This document shows, piece by piece, positions 52,130-61,494 of a stretch of 64,000 bases of DNA. The translations under genes were made by a program, and so were the position numbers. The notes under the pieces were generated by a model. It saw only the letters and a program-made list of their open reading frames with translations. It searched no databases and had not been told where the DNA came from. How positions within the stretch are numbered: position 1 is the first letter of the stretch; the number at the start of each line of letters is the position of its first letter. Source of the stretch: Anaerolineales bacterium (GTDB taxonomy: Bacteria; Chloroflexota; Anaerolineae; 4572-78; J111); assembly GCA_015075185.1 (NCBI GenBank), contig JABTUW010000007.1, positions 310,001 to 374,000 on the forward strand, in the 5' to 3' direction.

Positions 52130-53413
52130 TCAATGAGGGGCATACAACGTTGCGGCGTGACCAACGCCTAAAAAACCGGCGCTGATCATAACCGAGCGAA
52201 TGACTGCTTCGCCTAACAGCCGAGGTGAAGCCAACCCCTGCGCAGCGATTTGCTGCTTCAAAGCTAGCATCATCAGGGTGATCAAAGCGATTAACTCGTT
52301 ACCTCTACCACTCCAAATCCGAGTTTGCCGTTTCATCACGACCCCGGCGGCGTGTCTGCCCTGGCTTTGGCGCTGAGTTTCAACATAACGCCGCAAATTA
52401 TTTACGACGATCCTGGCATCCGCGCCTGCCCCCCGTAGAGTTGCTGAAGCCGCATTGCGCTGTCTCGGCAAGCCGACGTAATACAATCCCGGCACGCTTG
52501 TACTGGCGCCCCGGCGTTGCAGGGCGCGTCCGGCCTGGTCCAACGCGCCCAGTTCAGCTAAATAGGGCAGGTGCGGGCGATAGCCGGTCGCAAAGAGGAC
52601 GGTATCCACTTTTTCATGGCAGCCATCACTCCAGATAAGGCCGTCTTCGGTGAAGCGCTCGAACATGGGCCGGTGGTCAGGCTGGCCCGAAGCAATGGCG
52701 CTGCGATAGGCTCCGGTGTCGAAGACCGGCACGCTCTGCTCGTCCAACCACTGCGCTCGATCAAGGCCGGTCAGATTTAACCAAAAGTGAATATCCTTTC
52801 CAAGCACTCGCTGGGGCAGATAGCGAATCGGGTGGCGTGTGGCCAGAGTGACTCGCGCCACTTGAGCCAACTCTACCCCAATTTGCACGGCAGCGTTGCC
52901 CCCACCGACAACCACGACGCGCTGCCCACGAAAGGGTTCCGGTCGGCGATATTTTGCCGCGTGGAAGAGCTGGCCGCGATAGTGGGCCTGGTCGGGAAGG
53001 TTAGGGATATACGGCTGGCCGAAAAAGCCGGTAGCGGCGACAATCGTCCTGGCCCGGTAGCAGCCTTTGTCGCCGGTTAGCACCCGAAAGAACCGGCCCG
53101 AACGCTCAACCTTGATCACGCGCGCTCCGGTTACAACCGGCAAAGCAAAATGGGCGGCATAACCGTGCAGATAAGCCACTGCCTCGTCTCGCCGGGGATA
53201 ACGATCCGGTTGGCCGGGAAAAGGCAGGCCGGGCAGGGACGAATAACGAGCGGGTGAATTGAGCGATAAGCTGTCGTAGAAATGGGGCCAGGAACCGCCC
53301 GGCTGGTCACTGGCTTCGAGGATCACAAAACGCAGTCCGGCCTTTTGCAGATAATAGCCGGCGGCCAGTCCGGCCTGGCCTGCGCCGATGACAAGAGTAT
53401 CATACATAACCAT
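52130..53413 (-). CDS. flavin-dependent monooxygenase (FMO/CzcO-like)
   Basis: About 427 residues. FAD motif VIGAGQAGLAAGYYLQKAG at the N-terminus, the GGSWPHFYDSLSLNSPARYSS segment, NADPH motif VVVGGGNAAVQIGVELAQ and ATGYRPHLPYL. It resembles putative flavoprotein monooxygenases acting on small nucleophiles; the substrate is unknown. The C-terminal 60 residues have a hydrophobic stretch. The start is set at ATG 53413 after GGGAGAG (ATG 53407 is also possible). It follows the STAS gene on the same strand. Confidence 0.82.
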   Translation of the reverse strand: MVMYDTLVIGAGQAGLAAGYYLQKAGLRFVILEASDQPGGSWPHFYDSLSLNSPARYSSLPGLPFPGQPDRYPRRDEAVAYLHGYAAHFALPVVTGARVIKVERSGRFFRVLTGDKGCYRARTIVAATGFFGQPYIPNLPDQAHYRGQLFHAAKYRRPEPFRGQRVVVVGGGNAAVQIGVELAQVARVTLATRHPIRYLPQRVLGKDIHFWLNLTGLDRAQWLDEQSVPVFDTGAYRSAIASGQPDHRPMFERFTEDGLIWSDGCHEKVDTVLFATGYRPHLPYLAELGALDQAGRALQRRGASTSVPGLYYVGLPRQRNAASATLRGAGADARIVVNNLRRYVETQRQSQGRHAAGVVMKRQTRIWSGRGNELIALITLMMLALKQQIAAQGLASPRLLGEAVIRSVMISAGFLGVGHAATLYAPH

Positions 53414-53469
53414 CTTTTCTCTCCCGAGCATGGGTCTGAAGCAATTTAAAGCATGCCGCTTTACCCAAC

Positions 53470-53859
53470 TCAAACCTTCTCAAATTGAAAAGGAGGTTCC
53501 ATTTCCAGAAAGGAGGCGGGTTCAGACCAGCCGGTTTCTGAGGATAGAATAGGCATGTAGTGGTTCAGGCCGGCTAGTTGAAACAATTCGGCGTGAAAAG
53601 AGCACAGCCCATAGGCCATCAGGGTACGCGAGTTTTGCCGCGCTCGTGCCAGCAGGCTGATGAGCAGAGCAATGCCGCCGCTATTGATGTAATTCACCCC
53701 GGCGAAATTAAAAAAGATAACGCTAAAGTTCTGGCTTTCCAGGGCTGTATAAGCTGCGTTAAGCGCCTCCATAGCTTGAGCAGTCAGGTCACCGCACAAA
53801 TTAATGGTCGCCCAACCGAGAAGCTGATGTTCAATGGTTTCAAAATGTTGGATGGTCAT
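53470..53859 (-). CDS. STAS-domain protein (distinct subgroup)
   Basis: 129 residues. The STAS core is VIFFNFAGVNYINSGGIALLISLLARAR: the usual DSSG is NSGG, so only one serine remains at the phosphoacceptor site. A C-terminal extension (SEPASFLEMEPPFQFEKV) is not part of the domain. It overlaps the upstream SnoaL-like gene by 20 bases. It may respond to the SpoIIE/HATPase fusion at 48645 or to another kinase. Confidence 0.85.
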   Translation of the reverse strand: MTIQHFETIEHQLLGWATINLCGDLTAQAMEALNAAYTALESQNFSVIFFNFAGVNYINSGGIALLISLLARARQNSRTLMAYGLCSFHAELFQLAGLNHYMPILSSETGWSEPASFLEMEPPFQFEKV

Positions 53860-54286
53860 TTTTTCCCCCTTCCAATGGGATGCTGATTTGCTGCAAAATG
53901 CCCAGGATATCTATCTCCTGCCATAAGTCGGCAATCTTGCCCTCGGCCAGGCGGAAGATGTCAATCCCTTTCAGCCTGATCCACTGGCCGGTCGCCGGGA
54001 TACCCATGAACTCGCCGGTGTGTCGGCCCATGCTTGACCAGCGGACCACCATCTTGTCCCCATTACAGATCACCTCGTGAGCTTTGATCGGTGTGGTCTC
54101 GCTAAAGCTGGCCGCCAGCATGCCGATAAATTTTTTGTAACCGGCCCGGCCGTTCAGACCGGACGGCAGGTCATGACCAACAAAACCTTCGGCTAAATGT
54201 TGGTCAATTGCACTGATATTCATTTTTCCAACGCTAAAAACTTCATCATAGAAGCGCCGGATAACGGCTTCGTTTTTTTCTGACAT
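53840..54286 (-). CDS. SnoaL-like ester cyclase family protein
   Basis: About 148 residues. SnoaL-like cone-shaped barrel pattern: NEAVIRRFYDEVFSVGKM, GHDLPSGLNGRAGYKKFIGML, GDKMVVRWSSMGRHTGEFMG and GIDIFRLAEGKIADLWQEID. The substrate is unknown. ATG 54286 has GGAGG five bases upstream (GTG 54292 also in frame). The -35 of the rightward SARP promoter overlaps its first codons. Confidence 0.82.
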   Translation of the reverse strand: MSEKNEAVIRRFYDEVFSVGKMNISAIDQHLAEGFVGHDLPSGLNGRAGYKKFIGMLAASFSETTPIKAHEVICNGDKMVVRWSSMGRHTGEFMGIPATGQWIRLKGIDIFRLAEGKIADLWQEIDILGILQQISIPLEGGKNDHPTF

Positions 54287-54308
54287 CGTCACCTCCTTCG
54301 TGTATAAT
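54280..54308 (+). promoter_or_regulatory. promoter of the SARP regulator gene
   Basis: CTGACA (54280-54285), a 17-base spacer and TATAAT (54303-54308), about 57 bases before GTG 54365. It overlaps the start of the divergent SnoaL gene. Confidence 0.6.
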
Positions 54309-54364
54309 GGGGGGGTCTGTTCATCATCTTAACAAGCAGTATAAATATTGAGCGTGGAAAAAAC

Positions 54365-57300
54365 GTGGAAAAAAGCGTGGAAAAGGAAATAGGTGAAAAA
54401 ACTAATCGGCTGCACCTGGCGTGGTTGGGTACACCGCTGGTCAGTTATGCGGAGCAACCCGTCATGTTTCGTACTCGCAAAGCCCTGGCCTTACTCATCT
54501 ATCTGACCACCGAAGTCGGCCCCCACAGCCGCGAGAAACTGACTACTCTCTTTTGGCCGGAGAGCGACACGGCCAGGGGACGGGGTATGCTGCGCACCAC
54601 CCTGGCCCATCTGCGCGAGGTCATGGACACCTTTGATACACTCTACCTTCTGGTAGAGCCGCAAACCCTCGGCTTTGATTTCCAGAGCAATTTTGAGCTT
54701 GACCTGCACACGCTTCAGGCGGCCCTTGAGATTACTCAGCGGCAGCCCAGCCCGGCGGAACGAAAGGAAGCCATTAGCCACCTGCAAGTGGCCGCCAGCC
54801 GCTATCGGGGTGATTTCCTGGAAGGATTCTCCCTGGCCGACACGCCCACCTTCGACGACTGGGTCAGCTTGCAGCGGGAAGTCTGGCACAATCGGATGAA
54901 TCTGATCTTTGACGCCCTCTCCCAATTGCAATTTGAACATGGTGATCTGCCGGGCGGGATTGAAACGGCGACGCGCTGGAAGGTCCACGATCCCTATGGG
55001 GAGGCCGCTCCGCAGCGCCTCATGCAGCTTTATTTTGCCGATGGGAATCGCAGCGCCGCCCTCCAGGTCTACGAGGCTTACAGCCAGATGCTGGCCGCTG
55101 AATTCGGGGCCAAGCCGGCTCCTGAAATTGAGCATCTGGCGGCGCGGATTCGGACCAGAGTGCAACCCCGGCGACTCCCCGAACATGGTCCGCCTGCCCT
55201 GGTCTCCCTTGATATCAGCTTTGTGGGCCGCGTCGAGGAATTCAAGCGCCTGATGACCACTTACCACCTGGCCAGCAGTGGGCAAACCCAGGTGGTAATT
55301 TTGGCCGGAGAGGCTGGTATCGGTAAGACTCGTCTGGCGACAGAGTTTCTGCACTGGGCTACCGCGCAGGGCGCCGACGTGTTGTCGGGTCGTGCCTTTG
55401 AGACGGGAGGTGAGTTACCCTATCAGCCTCTGGCTCAACTCCTGCGCCAACATCTGGACCAGGAAAAAGCCCCAGTCGATCTCCTCTCCGAGACCTGGTT
55501 AGCCGAGTTGAGCCGGCTTTTGCCCGAACTGCGGGATCGTTACCCTGACTTACCGCCACTCCAGCAGGATGAAGGCACGGCTCGAGGTCGCCTGTTAGAA
55601 GCTATCACCCGTTTGGGACGGGCACTGGCCGACCGGGCGCCGCTGCTGCTCTTTATTGACGATATTCAGTGGGCTGATACCGCTTCGCTGGATGCTTTGC
55701 ACTATGCCGTATCGAGATGGGTAGAGTATAAGTCTCCTGTTTTGGTACTCCTCTGTGCCCGTGACACCCTATTAGTGACCAAAACCGACGCTCAGTACTG
55801 GCTCACCGGCCTCAAAGCGAAAGTGGCCGTCACCCAATTGGCGCTGGCTCCCTTGACCGGTGAAGATACCCTGGCTCTGGTCGCCTCGCTGGAGGCCGGA
55901 CAAACAGTCATCAGCCACACCGCCCGAGTCGCTGCTGAGGATATGTCATCTGAAACCCAACCCTCTCCGCCAAAATTCAGCGCCTTTGCCCAGGCCCTCT
56001 TTACCGAAACGGGTGGGCAGCCGCTTTATCTGGTCGAGACGATCAAAGCCTTGCTGGAACAGAAGGTCTTGATCCCGTACCACACGACCGAAGGCGCCCA
56101 GCGTCTGCAATGGAGCACCCTGGCCGGCGAAGCCAGTGGGCGTTTCCCGCTGCCTCGTATCATCCCCACCGGTATTCGCGAGGCAATTTTGGACCGGCTG
56201 TCCCGGCTGACTCCCGCGGCGGCGGCCATGCTCACCGCTGCTGCCGTGCTGGGTCAAGCCGCCAGCTTCAGGCAGCTCGCCGAGATGTCCGGGATAAATG
56301 AAATGACAAGCTTAGACGCACTGGAAGAATTAATCGCCAAACGCCTGCTGCTGGACACAAACCATGCCGACCAGCCTTACCTGATTGCCCATGACCGAAT
56401 TCGTGATGTGGTTTATGCGGAAACCAGCGCTCCTCGCAAACAGGTGCTTCACCGCCGTGCGGTAACGACGCTCCAGGGGACAGCCCCGGCTCGTCTGGCT
56501 TATCACGCGCTGGCGGCAGGGATGAATGAGGAAGCTTTTCACTACAGCCTGGCTGCCGGCGATATGGCGCTCCACCTTTTTGCGGCCAGTGAAGCTGCGA
56601 CTCACTATGAGAATGCCCGCAAGTTAGTGGTTGCCGCATCACCGCCCCCATTTGAGATCGCTGCCTGCCAGCATCTATACACCAGTTTAGGCCGGGCGTT
56701 GGAATTGAATGCTCAATTTGAGCAAGCATGGGCTGTCTACGAAGAAATGGGTGCCGTCGCCCGGCAGCTCGATGCACCGGCCATGAAGCTGGCCGCCCTG
56801 ATGGTCCAGGCCACGCTTCGGTCTATACCCTCTCAATCATTTAATCCGAGCGAGGGGCAAGTCCTGGCAGAACAAGCCCTGATTCTGGCCCGCGAATTGG
56901 GTGACTCGGCGGCTGAGGTAAAAATCTTATGGAATCTATTGAACCTCTACCGCCCCTCCAGCAAAATAGCCCAAGCCATCGCTTGTGGCGAACAAGCCCT
57001 GGCCCTGGCTCGTGAGCTCAACTTACGGGAGCAGATGGCTTTCATCTTGAACGATTTGGCACTACCCTATTGGTTCAGTGGCCACCTGGACCGGGCCCGG
57101 GAGTCCCTGCATGAAGCTAGCGTCCTGTGGCGAGAATTGAGCAACTTGCCGATGCTGACCGATAGCCTCGCCGGGTTGGCTGGCCTGGCTGTTGATACGG
57201 GCGACTATGATCTGGCCCTGACTTATTCAGAGGAAGCCTTCCAAATCAGCCAAGCTATCGCTAATTTATGGGGACAATCTTACAGTAAGCTTTCCGTCGG

Positions 57301-58051
57301 TTACATCTATTGGGATCGCGGCCAACCGGACCAGGCCATTACTGTCATGCAGGAATGTCTGCGTCTGGGTGACTTGGCTAACTACCTCACTCCCCAGGTT
57401 GGCGTACGCGCCGACATGGCGGCTATCTACGGGGGTCTAGGCGCTATTGAACGCGGCCTCGAAACAGCCCGCCAAGCCCTCACCATCGCCGAAACCCAAA
57501 TGCCAAACTTTCGACCTTACGTCCTGAGCAAACTGGCTCAGCTCTATCTCCAGCAAGACAATCTTAGCGAGGTTGAAGCCGTTGTTGAGCAGGGAAAAAT
57601 AGATCCTAACCGGGAAACCCTTCCTTACTATTTCCAGCCTGTTATCCTCACCGAGGTTGAATTGGCGCTAAAGCAAGGTCGCTATGAGCACGGGTTGGCC
57701 TCGGTTGATGACTTACTGGCGACCCTAAATCAATTTGGCCTGCGGATATTTATTCCAGAGGCGCTCTATCTGCGTGGACAAACCTTAGTGGCTATGGGGC
57801 AAACTGAGGCAGCCCGTGAGACCCTGCTAGAAGCCCAGGCTGAAGCCGAGGCCCTCGGTTCGCGCCGGATGTTATGGCAAATCCTGTTTGCCCTCAGCCA
57901 GCTTGAAAGGGACCTGGCTAAAGCCACACAGTGGCGCCGACAGGCCCAAGAAATTGTGGCCTATATCATCGCTAATGTCAGTGATCCTGACCTGCGGACT
58001 TCATTTCTCAGGCTGCCGAAGGTTCAGGAGGTACTCGACAGCTCAAGCTAG
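54365..58051 (+). CDS. SARP/BTAD-domain regulator with AAA ATPase and TPR array
   Basis: 1228 residues. Residues about 20-110 form a DNA-binding winged-helix domain (KALALLIYLTTEVGPHSREKLTTLFWP). The BTAD bacterial transcriptional activation domain follows (about 115-265, with SRYRGDFLEGFSLADTPTFDDWV). An AAA/STAND ATPase has FVGRVEEFKRL, Walker A GEAGIGKTR (about 314) and Walker B LLLFIDDIQWAD. The last 450 residues are TPR-like. This is the AfsR/MalT-like large-regulator layout. The start is GTG 54365; the area repeats GCGTGGAAAAA three times, making the N-terminus uncertain. Its targets are unknown. Confidence 0.85.
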   Translation: MEKSVEKEIGEKTNRLHLAWLGTPLVSYAEQPVMFRTRKALALLIYLTTEVGPHSREKLTTLFWPESDTARGRGMLRTTLAHLREVMDTFDTLYLLVEPQTLGFDFQSNFELDLHTLQAALEITQRQPSPAERKEAISHLQVAASRYRGDFLEGFSLADTPTFDDWVSLQREVWHNRMNLIFDALSQLQFEHGDLPGGIETATRWKVHDPYGEAAPQRLMQLYFADGNRSAALQVYEAYSQMLAAEFGAKPAPEIEHLAARIRTRVQPRRLPEHGPPALVSLDISFVGRVEEFKRLMTTYHLASSGQTQVVILAGEAGIGKTRLATEFLHWATAQGADVLSGRAFETGGELPYQPLAQLLRQHLDQEKAPVDLLSETWLAELSRLLPELRDRYPDLPPLQQDEGTARGRLLEAITRLGRALADRAPLLLFIDDIQWADTASLDALHYAVSRWVEYKSPVLVLLCARDTLLVTKTDAQYWLTGLKAKVAVTQLALAPLTGEDTLALVASLEAGQTVISHTARVAAEDMSSETQPSPPKFSAFAQALFTETGGQPLYLVETIKALLEQKVLIPYHTTEGAQRLQWSTLAGEASGRFPLPRIIPTGIREAILDRLSRLTPAAAAMLTAAAVLGQAASFRQLAEMSGINEMTSLDALEELIAKRLLLDTNHADQPYLIAHDRIRDVVYAETSAPRKQVLHRRAVTTLQGTAPARLAYHALAAGMNEEAFHYSLAAGDMALHLFAASEAATHYENARKLVVAASPPPFEIAACQHLYTSLGRALELNAQFEQAWAVYEEMGAVARQLDAPAMKLAALMVQATLRSIPSQSFNPSEGQVLAEQALILARELGDSAAEVKILWNLLNLYRPSSKIAQAIACGEQALALARELNLREQMAFILNDLALPYWFSGHLDRARESLHEASVLWRELSNLPMLTDSLAGLAGLAVDTGDYDLALTYSEEAFQISQAIANLWGQSYSKLSVGYIYWDRGQPDQAITVMQECLRLGDLANYLTPQVGVRADMAAIYGGLGAIERGLETARQALTIAETQMPNFRPYVLSKLAQLYLQQDNLSEVEAVVEQGKIDPNRETLPYYFQPVILTEVELALKQGRYEHGLASVDDLLATLNQFGLRIFIPEALYLRGQTLVAMGQTEAARETLLEAQAEAEALGSRRMLWQILFALSQLERDLAKATQWRRQAQEIVAYIIANVSDPDLRTSFLRLPKVQEVLDSSS

Positions 58052-58798
58052 CATGCGGCGCAAATTATCCAGACTAATCCGTAAACTCTCAAACGGGTCG
58101 CCTGGGCACGCATCCTGCTCTACCAGATACCACTTCACGCCAACGGCGTTGGCTGCGGCAAAGATGCCCGGCCAATCCAAGACTCCTGTGCCCACTTCGG
58201 CAAAAGTAACGGGCTGGGTGGCGGTCATATCCTTCAGGTGTAGCAGCGGGACCCGGCCAGGCCAGCGGCGCATATACGCCGCCGGGTCTTCGCCGCCAAA
58301 TTTTAGCCAGTAGGTGTCCACTTCAAGCTGGAGGTTCGCTGGATTGCTCTCTTCAAGCAGAATATCGAGGGCGTACTTGCCGTTAAATCGAACCAGCTCA
58401 AAATCGTGATGGTGGTAGCACAGTTGCAGCCCGCTGGCCCGGCATGTCGCGCCAATGCGGTTTAACTCGGCCCCCAGGGCGCGATAATCAGCTTCATTCC
58501 CGCGCTGCTCCGGCGGCAGCCAGGGACAAATTAAAAATTTGATCCCCACCGCCAGGTAGTAATCTATCTCACGGGCTAAATTTTGGCGCAAATCGGCCAG
58601 CGGGACATGAGCGCTGATACCTTTCAAGTTCAGTTCGTTAAGGGTTTGGGCTAATTCAGCGGCCGTTAGGCCAAAGGTTCCGGCCAATTCGACACCGGCA
58701 TAGCCCAACTCGGCCACTCGCCGCAACGCGCCGCGTAAATCTTGCGCCGCAGCCTGGCGCACGGTATACATTTGAGCCACAAGGGGTATTTGAGTCAT
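58043..58798 (-). CDS. sugar phosphate isomerase/epimerase (AP-endonuclease-2 fold)
   Basis: 251 residues. Xylose isomerase-like TIM barrel with LGYAGVELAGTFG, YHHHDFELVRFNGK, LQLEVDTYWLKFGGED, VPLLHLKDM and the terminal LVEQDACPGDPFESL. The His, Glu and Asp clusters are metal ligands of the family. It probably isomerises or dehydrates a keto-sugar or inositol-like compound. It converges with the SARP gene (9-base overlap). A terminator of the upstream clpC gene separates it from that gene. Confidence 0.82.
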   Translation of the reverse strand: MTQIPLVAQMYTVRQAAAQDLRGALRRVAELGYAGVELAGTFGLTAAELAQTLNELNLKGISAHVPLADLRQNLAREIDYYLAVGIKFLICPWLPPEQRGNEADYRALGAELNRIGATCRASGLQLCYHHHDFELVRFNGKYALDILLEESNPANLQLEVDTYWLKFGGEDPAAYMRRWPGRVPLLHLKDMTATQPVTFAEVGTGVLDWPGIFAAANAVGVKWYLVEQDACPGDPFESLRISLDNLRRMLA

Positions 58799-58814
58799 CC
58801 TATCTCCTGTTTCA

Positions 58815-58849
58815 TAAAAAACAGGCCCTACATTATGTAGGGCCTGTTT
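58815..58849 (-). terminator. terminator of clpC
   Basis: AAACAGGCCCTACA (58819-58832) pairs fully with TGTAGGGCCTGTTT (58836-58849), a 14-base stem with a 3-base loop. On the reverse strand it is followed by TTTTTT, 70 bases beyond the clpC stop. Confidence 0.85.
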
Positions 58850-58918
58850 GATTTTCTAAGATCACATTATCTTATCTCGTCAGCCACCTGTCGAAGAGTC
58901 TGCCGCCGGTGGTCCGTT

Positions 58919-61393
58919 CTAAACCACCGGGGCTGAGAGGGTTTCGGTTTGCTCTTTATTGCCGGCTTGCAAGATTTTGAACACAATCTTGCCATCCTCG
59001 ACGTCTGCCTGAACCGTATCGCCCAGCGCAAAGTCACCGGCCAAAATGCCTTCGGACAGGGCATCTTCAACTTTTGCCTGGATGACCCGGCGCAACGGCC
59101 GCGCTCCGAAGTCGGGGTCATAACCTTCTTCGGCAATCAGCCGTTTGACGGCGTCGGTGACCTCCAGGTTCAATTCTTGTTCCTTCAACCGTTCTTGCAC
59201 CAGATTGAGCAGCAGGTCCACAATTTGGGTGATTTCTTCGCGGCTCAAGGCGCGGAAGATGATGGTGCCATCCAGCCGGTTGCGGAACTCGGGCCGGAAC
59301 ATGCGCTCCATCTCGCTGACAACCTTTTTACGCATCTTTTGATAGGCGGTATCTTCGGTTACCTGATCTTCTCTTTTGACCCCAAAGCCCAGACTGGTTT
59401 CACGCTTAATCAAATCTGCGCCGACGTTGGAGGTCAAGATCAGGATGGTATTGCGGAAGTTGACCTTTTTGCCTTTGGCATCGCTCAGGTTGCCGTCTTC
59501 CATGATTTGCAGCAGGGTGTTGAATGCCTCCGGGTGTGCTTTTTCAATTTCGTCAAACAAGATAACGCTGTAGGGCCGGCGGCGGACCGCCTCGGTGAGC
59601 TGGCCGCCTTCCTCGTAGCCGACATAGCCCGGTGGTGAACCGACCAGGCGGGCCACGTTGTGCCGTTCCATGAACTCGCTCATGTCGAGCTTGATCAGGG
59701 CATCTTCACTGCCGAACATAAATTCAGCCAGGGCTTTTGCCAGTTCCGTTTTGCCAACGCCGGTTGGTCCCAGGAAGATAAAAGTTCCGATGGGTCGTTT
59801 GGGGTCCTTAAGGCCGGCGCGGGCGCGGCGAACCGCTTTGGAAATGGCTTCGATGGCTTCATTTTGCCCAACCACACGCTTGTGCAGGGCGGCTTCCATT
59901 TGCAGCAGCCGCTCCTTCTCCTCGGTTGCCAGGCGGCGCACCGGGATGCCGGTCCACATGGAAACGACCTCGGCAATATCCTCTTCCATCACCTTCGGTT
60001 TTTCCAGGGTCGGTTCTTCAAAATCCAGGTCAAGGTCGTCCAGGGAGTCGGTTAAATCCTCCGCACCTCGTATCCGCATCACGTCGTCAAAACGCGACGG
60101 CTCGCGTTCAGAAGGCAGGTCACGCATCTCGACAACCTTATCCGTCAGTTCTGAGGCGAAAGGTATCTTGTAAAGGCGTACCCGGGCCGAGGCTTCATCA
60201 ATCAAGTCAATGGCCTTATCCGGCATAAATCGGTCGGGGACATAACGGGCCGCCAGGTGAGCTGCGGCAAAAAGCGCTTCGTCGGTAATTTCCAGGTTAT
60301 GATGCGCTTCGTAGCGGCTGCGGATGCCTTTGAGGATCTCGATGGTTTCCTCGATGGTCGGTTCGTCCACCATGACCGATTGGAAGCGGCGTTCCAGAGC
60401 GGCATCGCCTTCGATATTTTTGCGATATTCGTCCAGGGTCGTCGCGCCGATACACTGCAACTCGCCGCGGGCCAGGGCCGGCTTGAGAATATTGGCGGCG
60501 TCCACCGAACTGCCGGCGGAGCCAGCGCCAACCAGCATGTGCAGCTCGTCAATAAACAGAATCGCGCCCGATTCTTTGATTTCCTCGATGACTCGCTTCA
60601 GCCGCTCCTCAAACTGGCCGCGATACATCGTCCCGGCCACCAGTGAGCCGACATCCAGCATAACCACGCGCTTGCCCAGCAGGGTGTCCGGGGCCTGGTT
60701 GTTGACAATGCGCTGGGCCAAACCTTCCACAATCGCAGTTTTACCAACCCCAGGCTCGCCGATGAGCGCCGGGTTATTTTTTGTTCGCCGCGAGAGAATT
60801 TGAATAACTCGCTCAATTTCATTTTGACGGCCCACGACCGGGTCTAACTTACCGGCTTCCGCCTGAGCGGTCAGGTCGGTGCCAAGCTGGTCAACCAGGG
60901 GGGTGCCTTTAGATTCGCGGTTGGGCGTTGAGGTAGCGGATTGAGCGGAGCTTTCCATCATCACCCGCGCCGTTTGCGAGCGAACTTTATCCAGGCCCAC
61001 GCCCAGGCCCTTGAGCACGTCTACCGCCACGCCTTCACCCGCCCGGACCAGGCCGAGCAGGAGGTGTTCGGTGCCGATATAATGATGCCCCAGCCGCCGG
61101 GCTTCATCCACGGCCAGTTCAATGACCCGTTTGGTGCGTGGGGTCAGGCTCAACTTGCCGTACATCGCTCGCTGGCCCCGGCCTACAGTGCGTTCCACCC
61201 GCTCGCGGACTTGCTTGGGATCAACGCCCAGGTCGCGGAGAACTCTCACCGCTACGCCGTTTTCTTCACGAACCAGTCCTAACAAAAGGTGTTCGGTGCC
61301 GATGTAATTGTGATTGAGACGTTGAGCTTCTTCTTGAGCCAGGGTTAAAACTCGGCGTGCTCGTTTAGTAAAACGATCAAATTTGTCAGCCAT
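58919..61393 (-). CDS. clpC: ClpC-type AAA+ protease ATPase subunit
   Basis: 824 residues. Two N-terminal Clp-N repeats (GTEHLLLGLVREENGVAVRVL and GTEHLLLGLVRAGEGVAVDVL), then D1 with Walker A GEPGVGKTAIVEG and Walker B AILFIDELHMLVG. D2 has GPTGVGKTELAKAL, VILFDEIEKAHPEAF and GARPLRRVIQ. It unfolds proteins for ClpP. The middle domain is unusual: instead of a clear UVR coiled segment there is an acidic stretch (EDLTDSLDDLDLDFEE, about 430-445). ATG 61393 follows AAGGA. No ctsR or mcsAB lies beside it. Confidence 0.93.
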   Translation of the reverse strand: MADKFDRFTKRARRVLTLAQEEAQRLNHNYIGTEHLLLGLVREENGVAVRVLRDLGVDPKQVRERVERTVGRGQRAMYGKLSLTPRTKRVIELAVDEARRLGHHYIGTEHLLLGLVRAGEGVAVDVLKGLGVGLDKVRSQTARVMMESSAQSATSTPNRESKGTPLVDQLGTDLTAQAEAGKLDPVVGRQNEIERVIQILSRRTKNNPALIGEPGVGKTAIVEGLAQRIVNNQAPDTLLGKRVVMLDVGSLVAGTMYRGQFEERLKRVIEEIKESGAILFIDELHMLVGAGSAGSSVDAANILKPALARGELQCIGATTLDEYRKNIEGDAALERRFQSVMVDEPTIEETIEILKGIRSRYEAHHNLEITDEALFAAAHLAARYVPDRFMPDKAIDLIDEASARVRLYKIPFASELTDKVVEMRDLPSEREPSRFDDVMRIRGAEDLTDSLDDLDLDFEEPTLEKPKVMEEDIAEVVSMWTGIPVRRLATEEKERLLQMEAALHKRVVGQNEAIEAISKAVRRARAGLKDPKRPIGTFIFLGPTGVGKTELAKALAEFMFGSEDALIKLDMSEFMERHNVARLVGSPPGYVGYEEGGQLTEAVRRRPYSVILFDEIEKAHPEAFNTLLQIMEDGNLSDAKGKKVNFRNTILILTSNVGADLIKRETSLGFGVKREDQVTEDTAYQKMRKKVVSEMERMFRPEFRNRLDGTIIFRALSREEITQIVDLLLNLVQERLKEQELNLEVTDAVKRLIAEEGYDPDFGARPLRRVIQAKVEDALSEGILAGDFALGDTVQADVEDGKIVFKILQAGNKEQTETLSAPVV

Positions 61394-61467
61394 GTAATTA
61401 ATTCCTTAATGAGTCCTGCTTGAAACTTTGGTAATACTGTTAAATTATAACGAAAGCGATTTAGACA

Positions 61468-61494
61468 AATCGGGAAACAGAGCTTTTCCCGATT
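61468..61494 (-). terminator. possible rpsA terminator hairpin
   Basis: AATCGGGAAA and TTTCCCGATT form a 10-base stem right after the rpsA stop; the following sequence (TGTCTAAAT on the reverse strand) is poor in T, so termination is uncertain. Confidence 0.45.
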
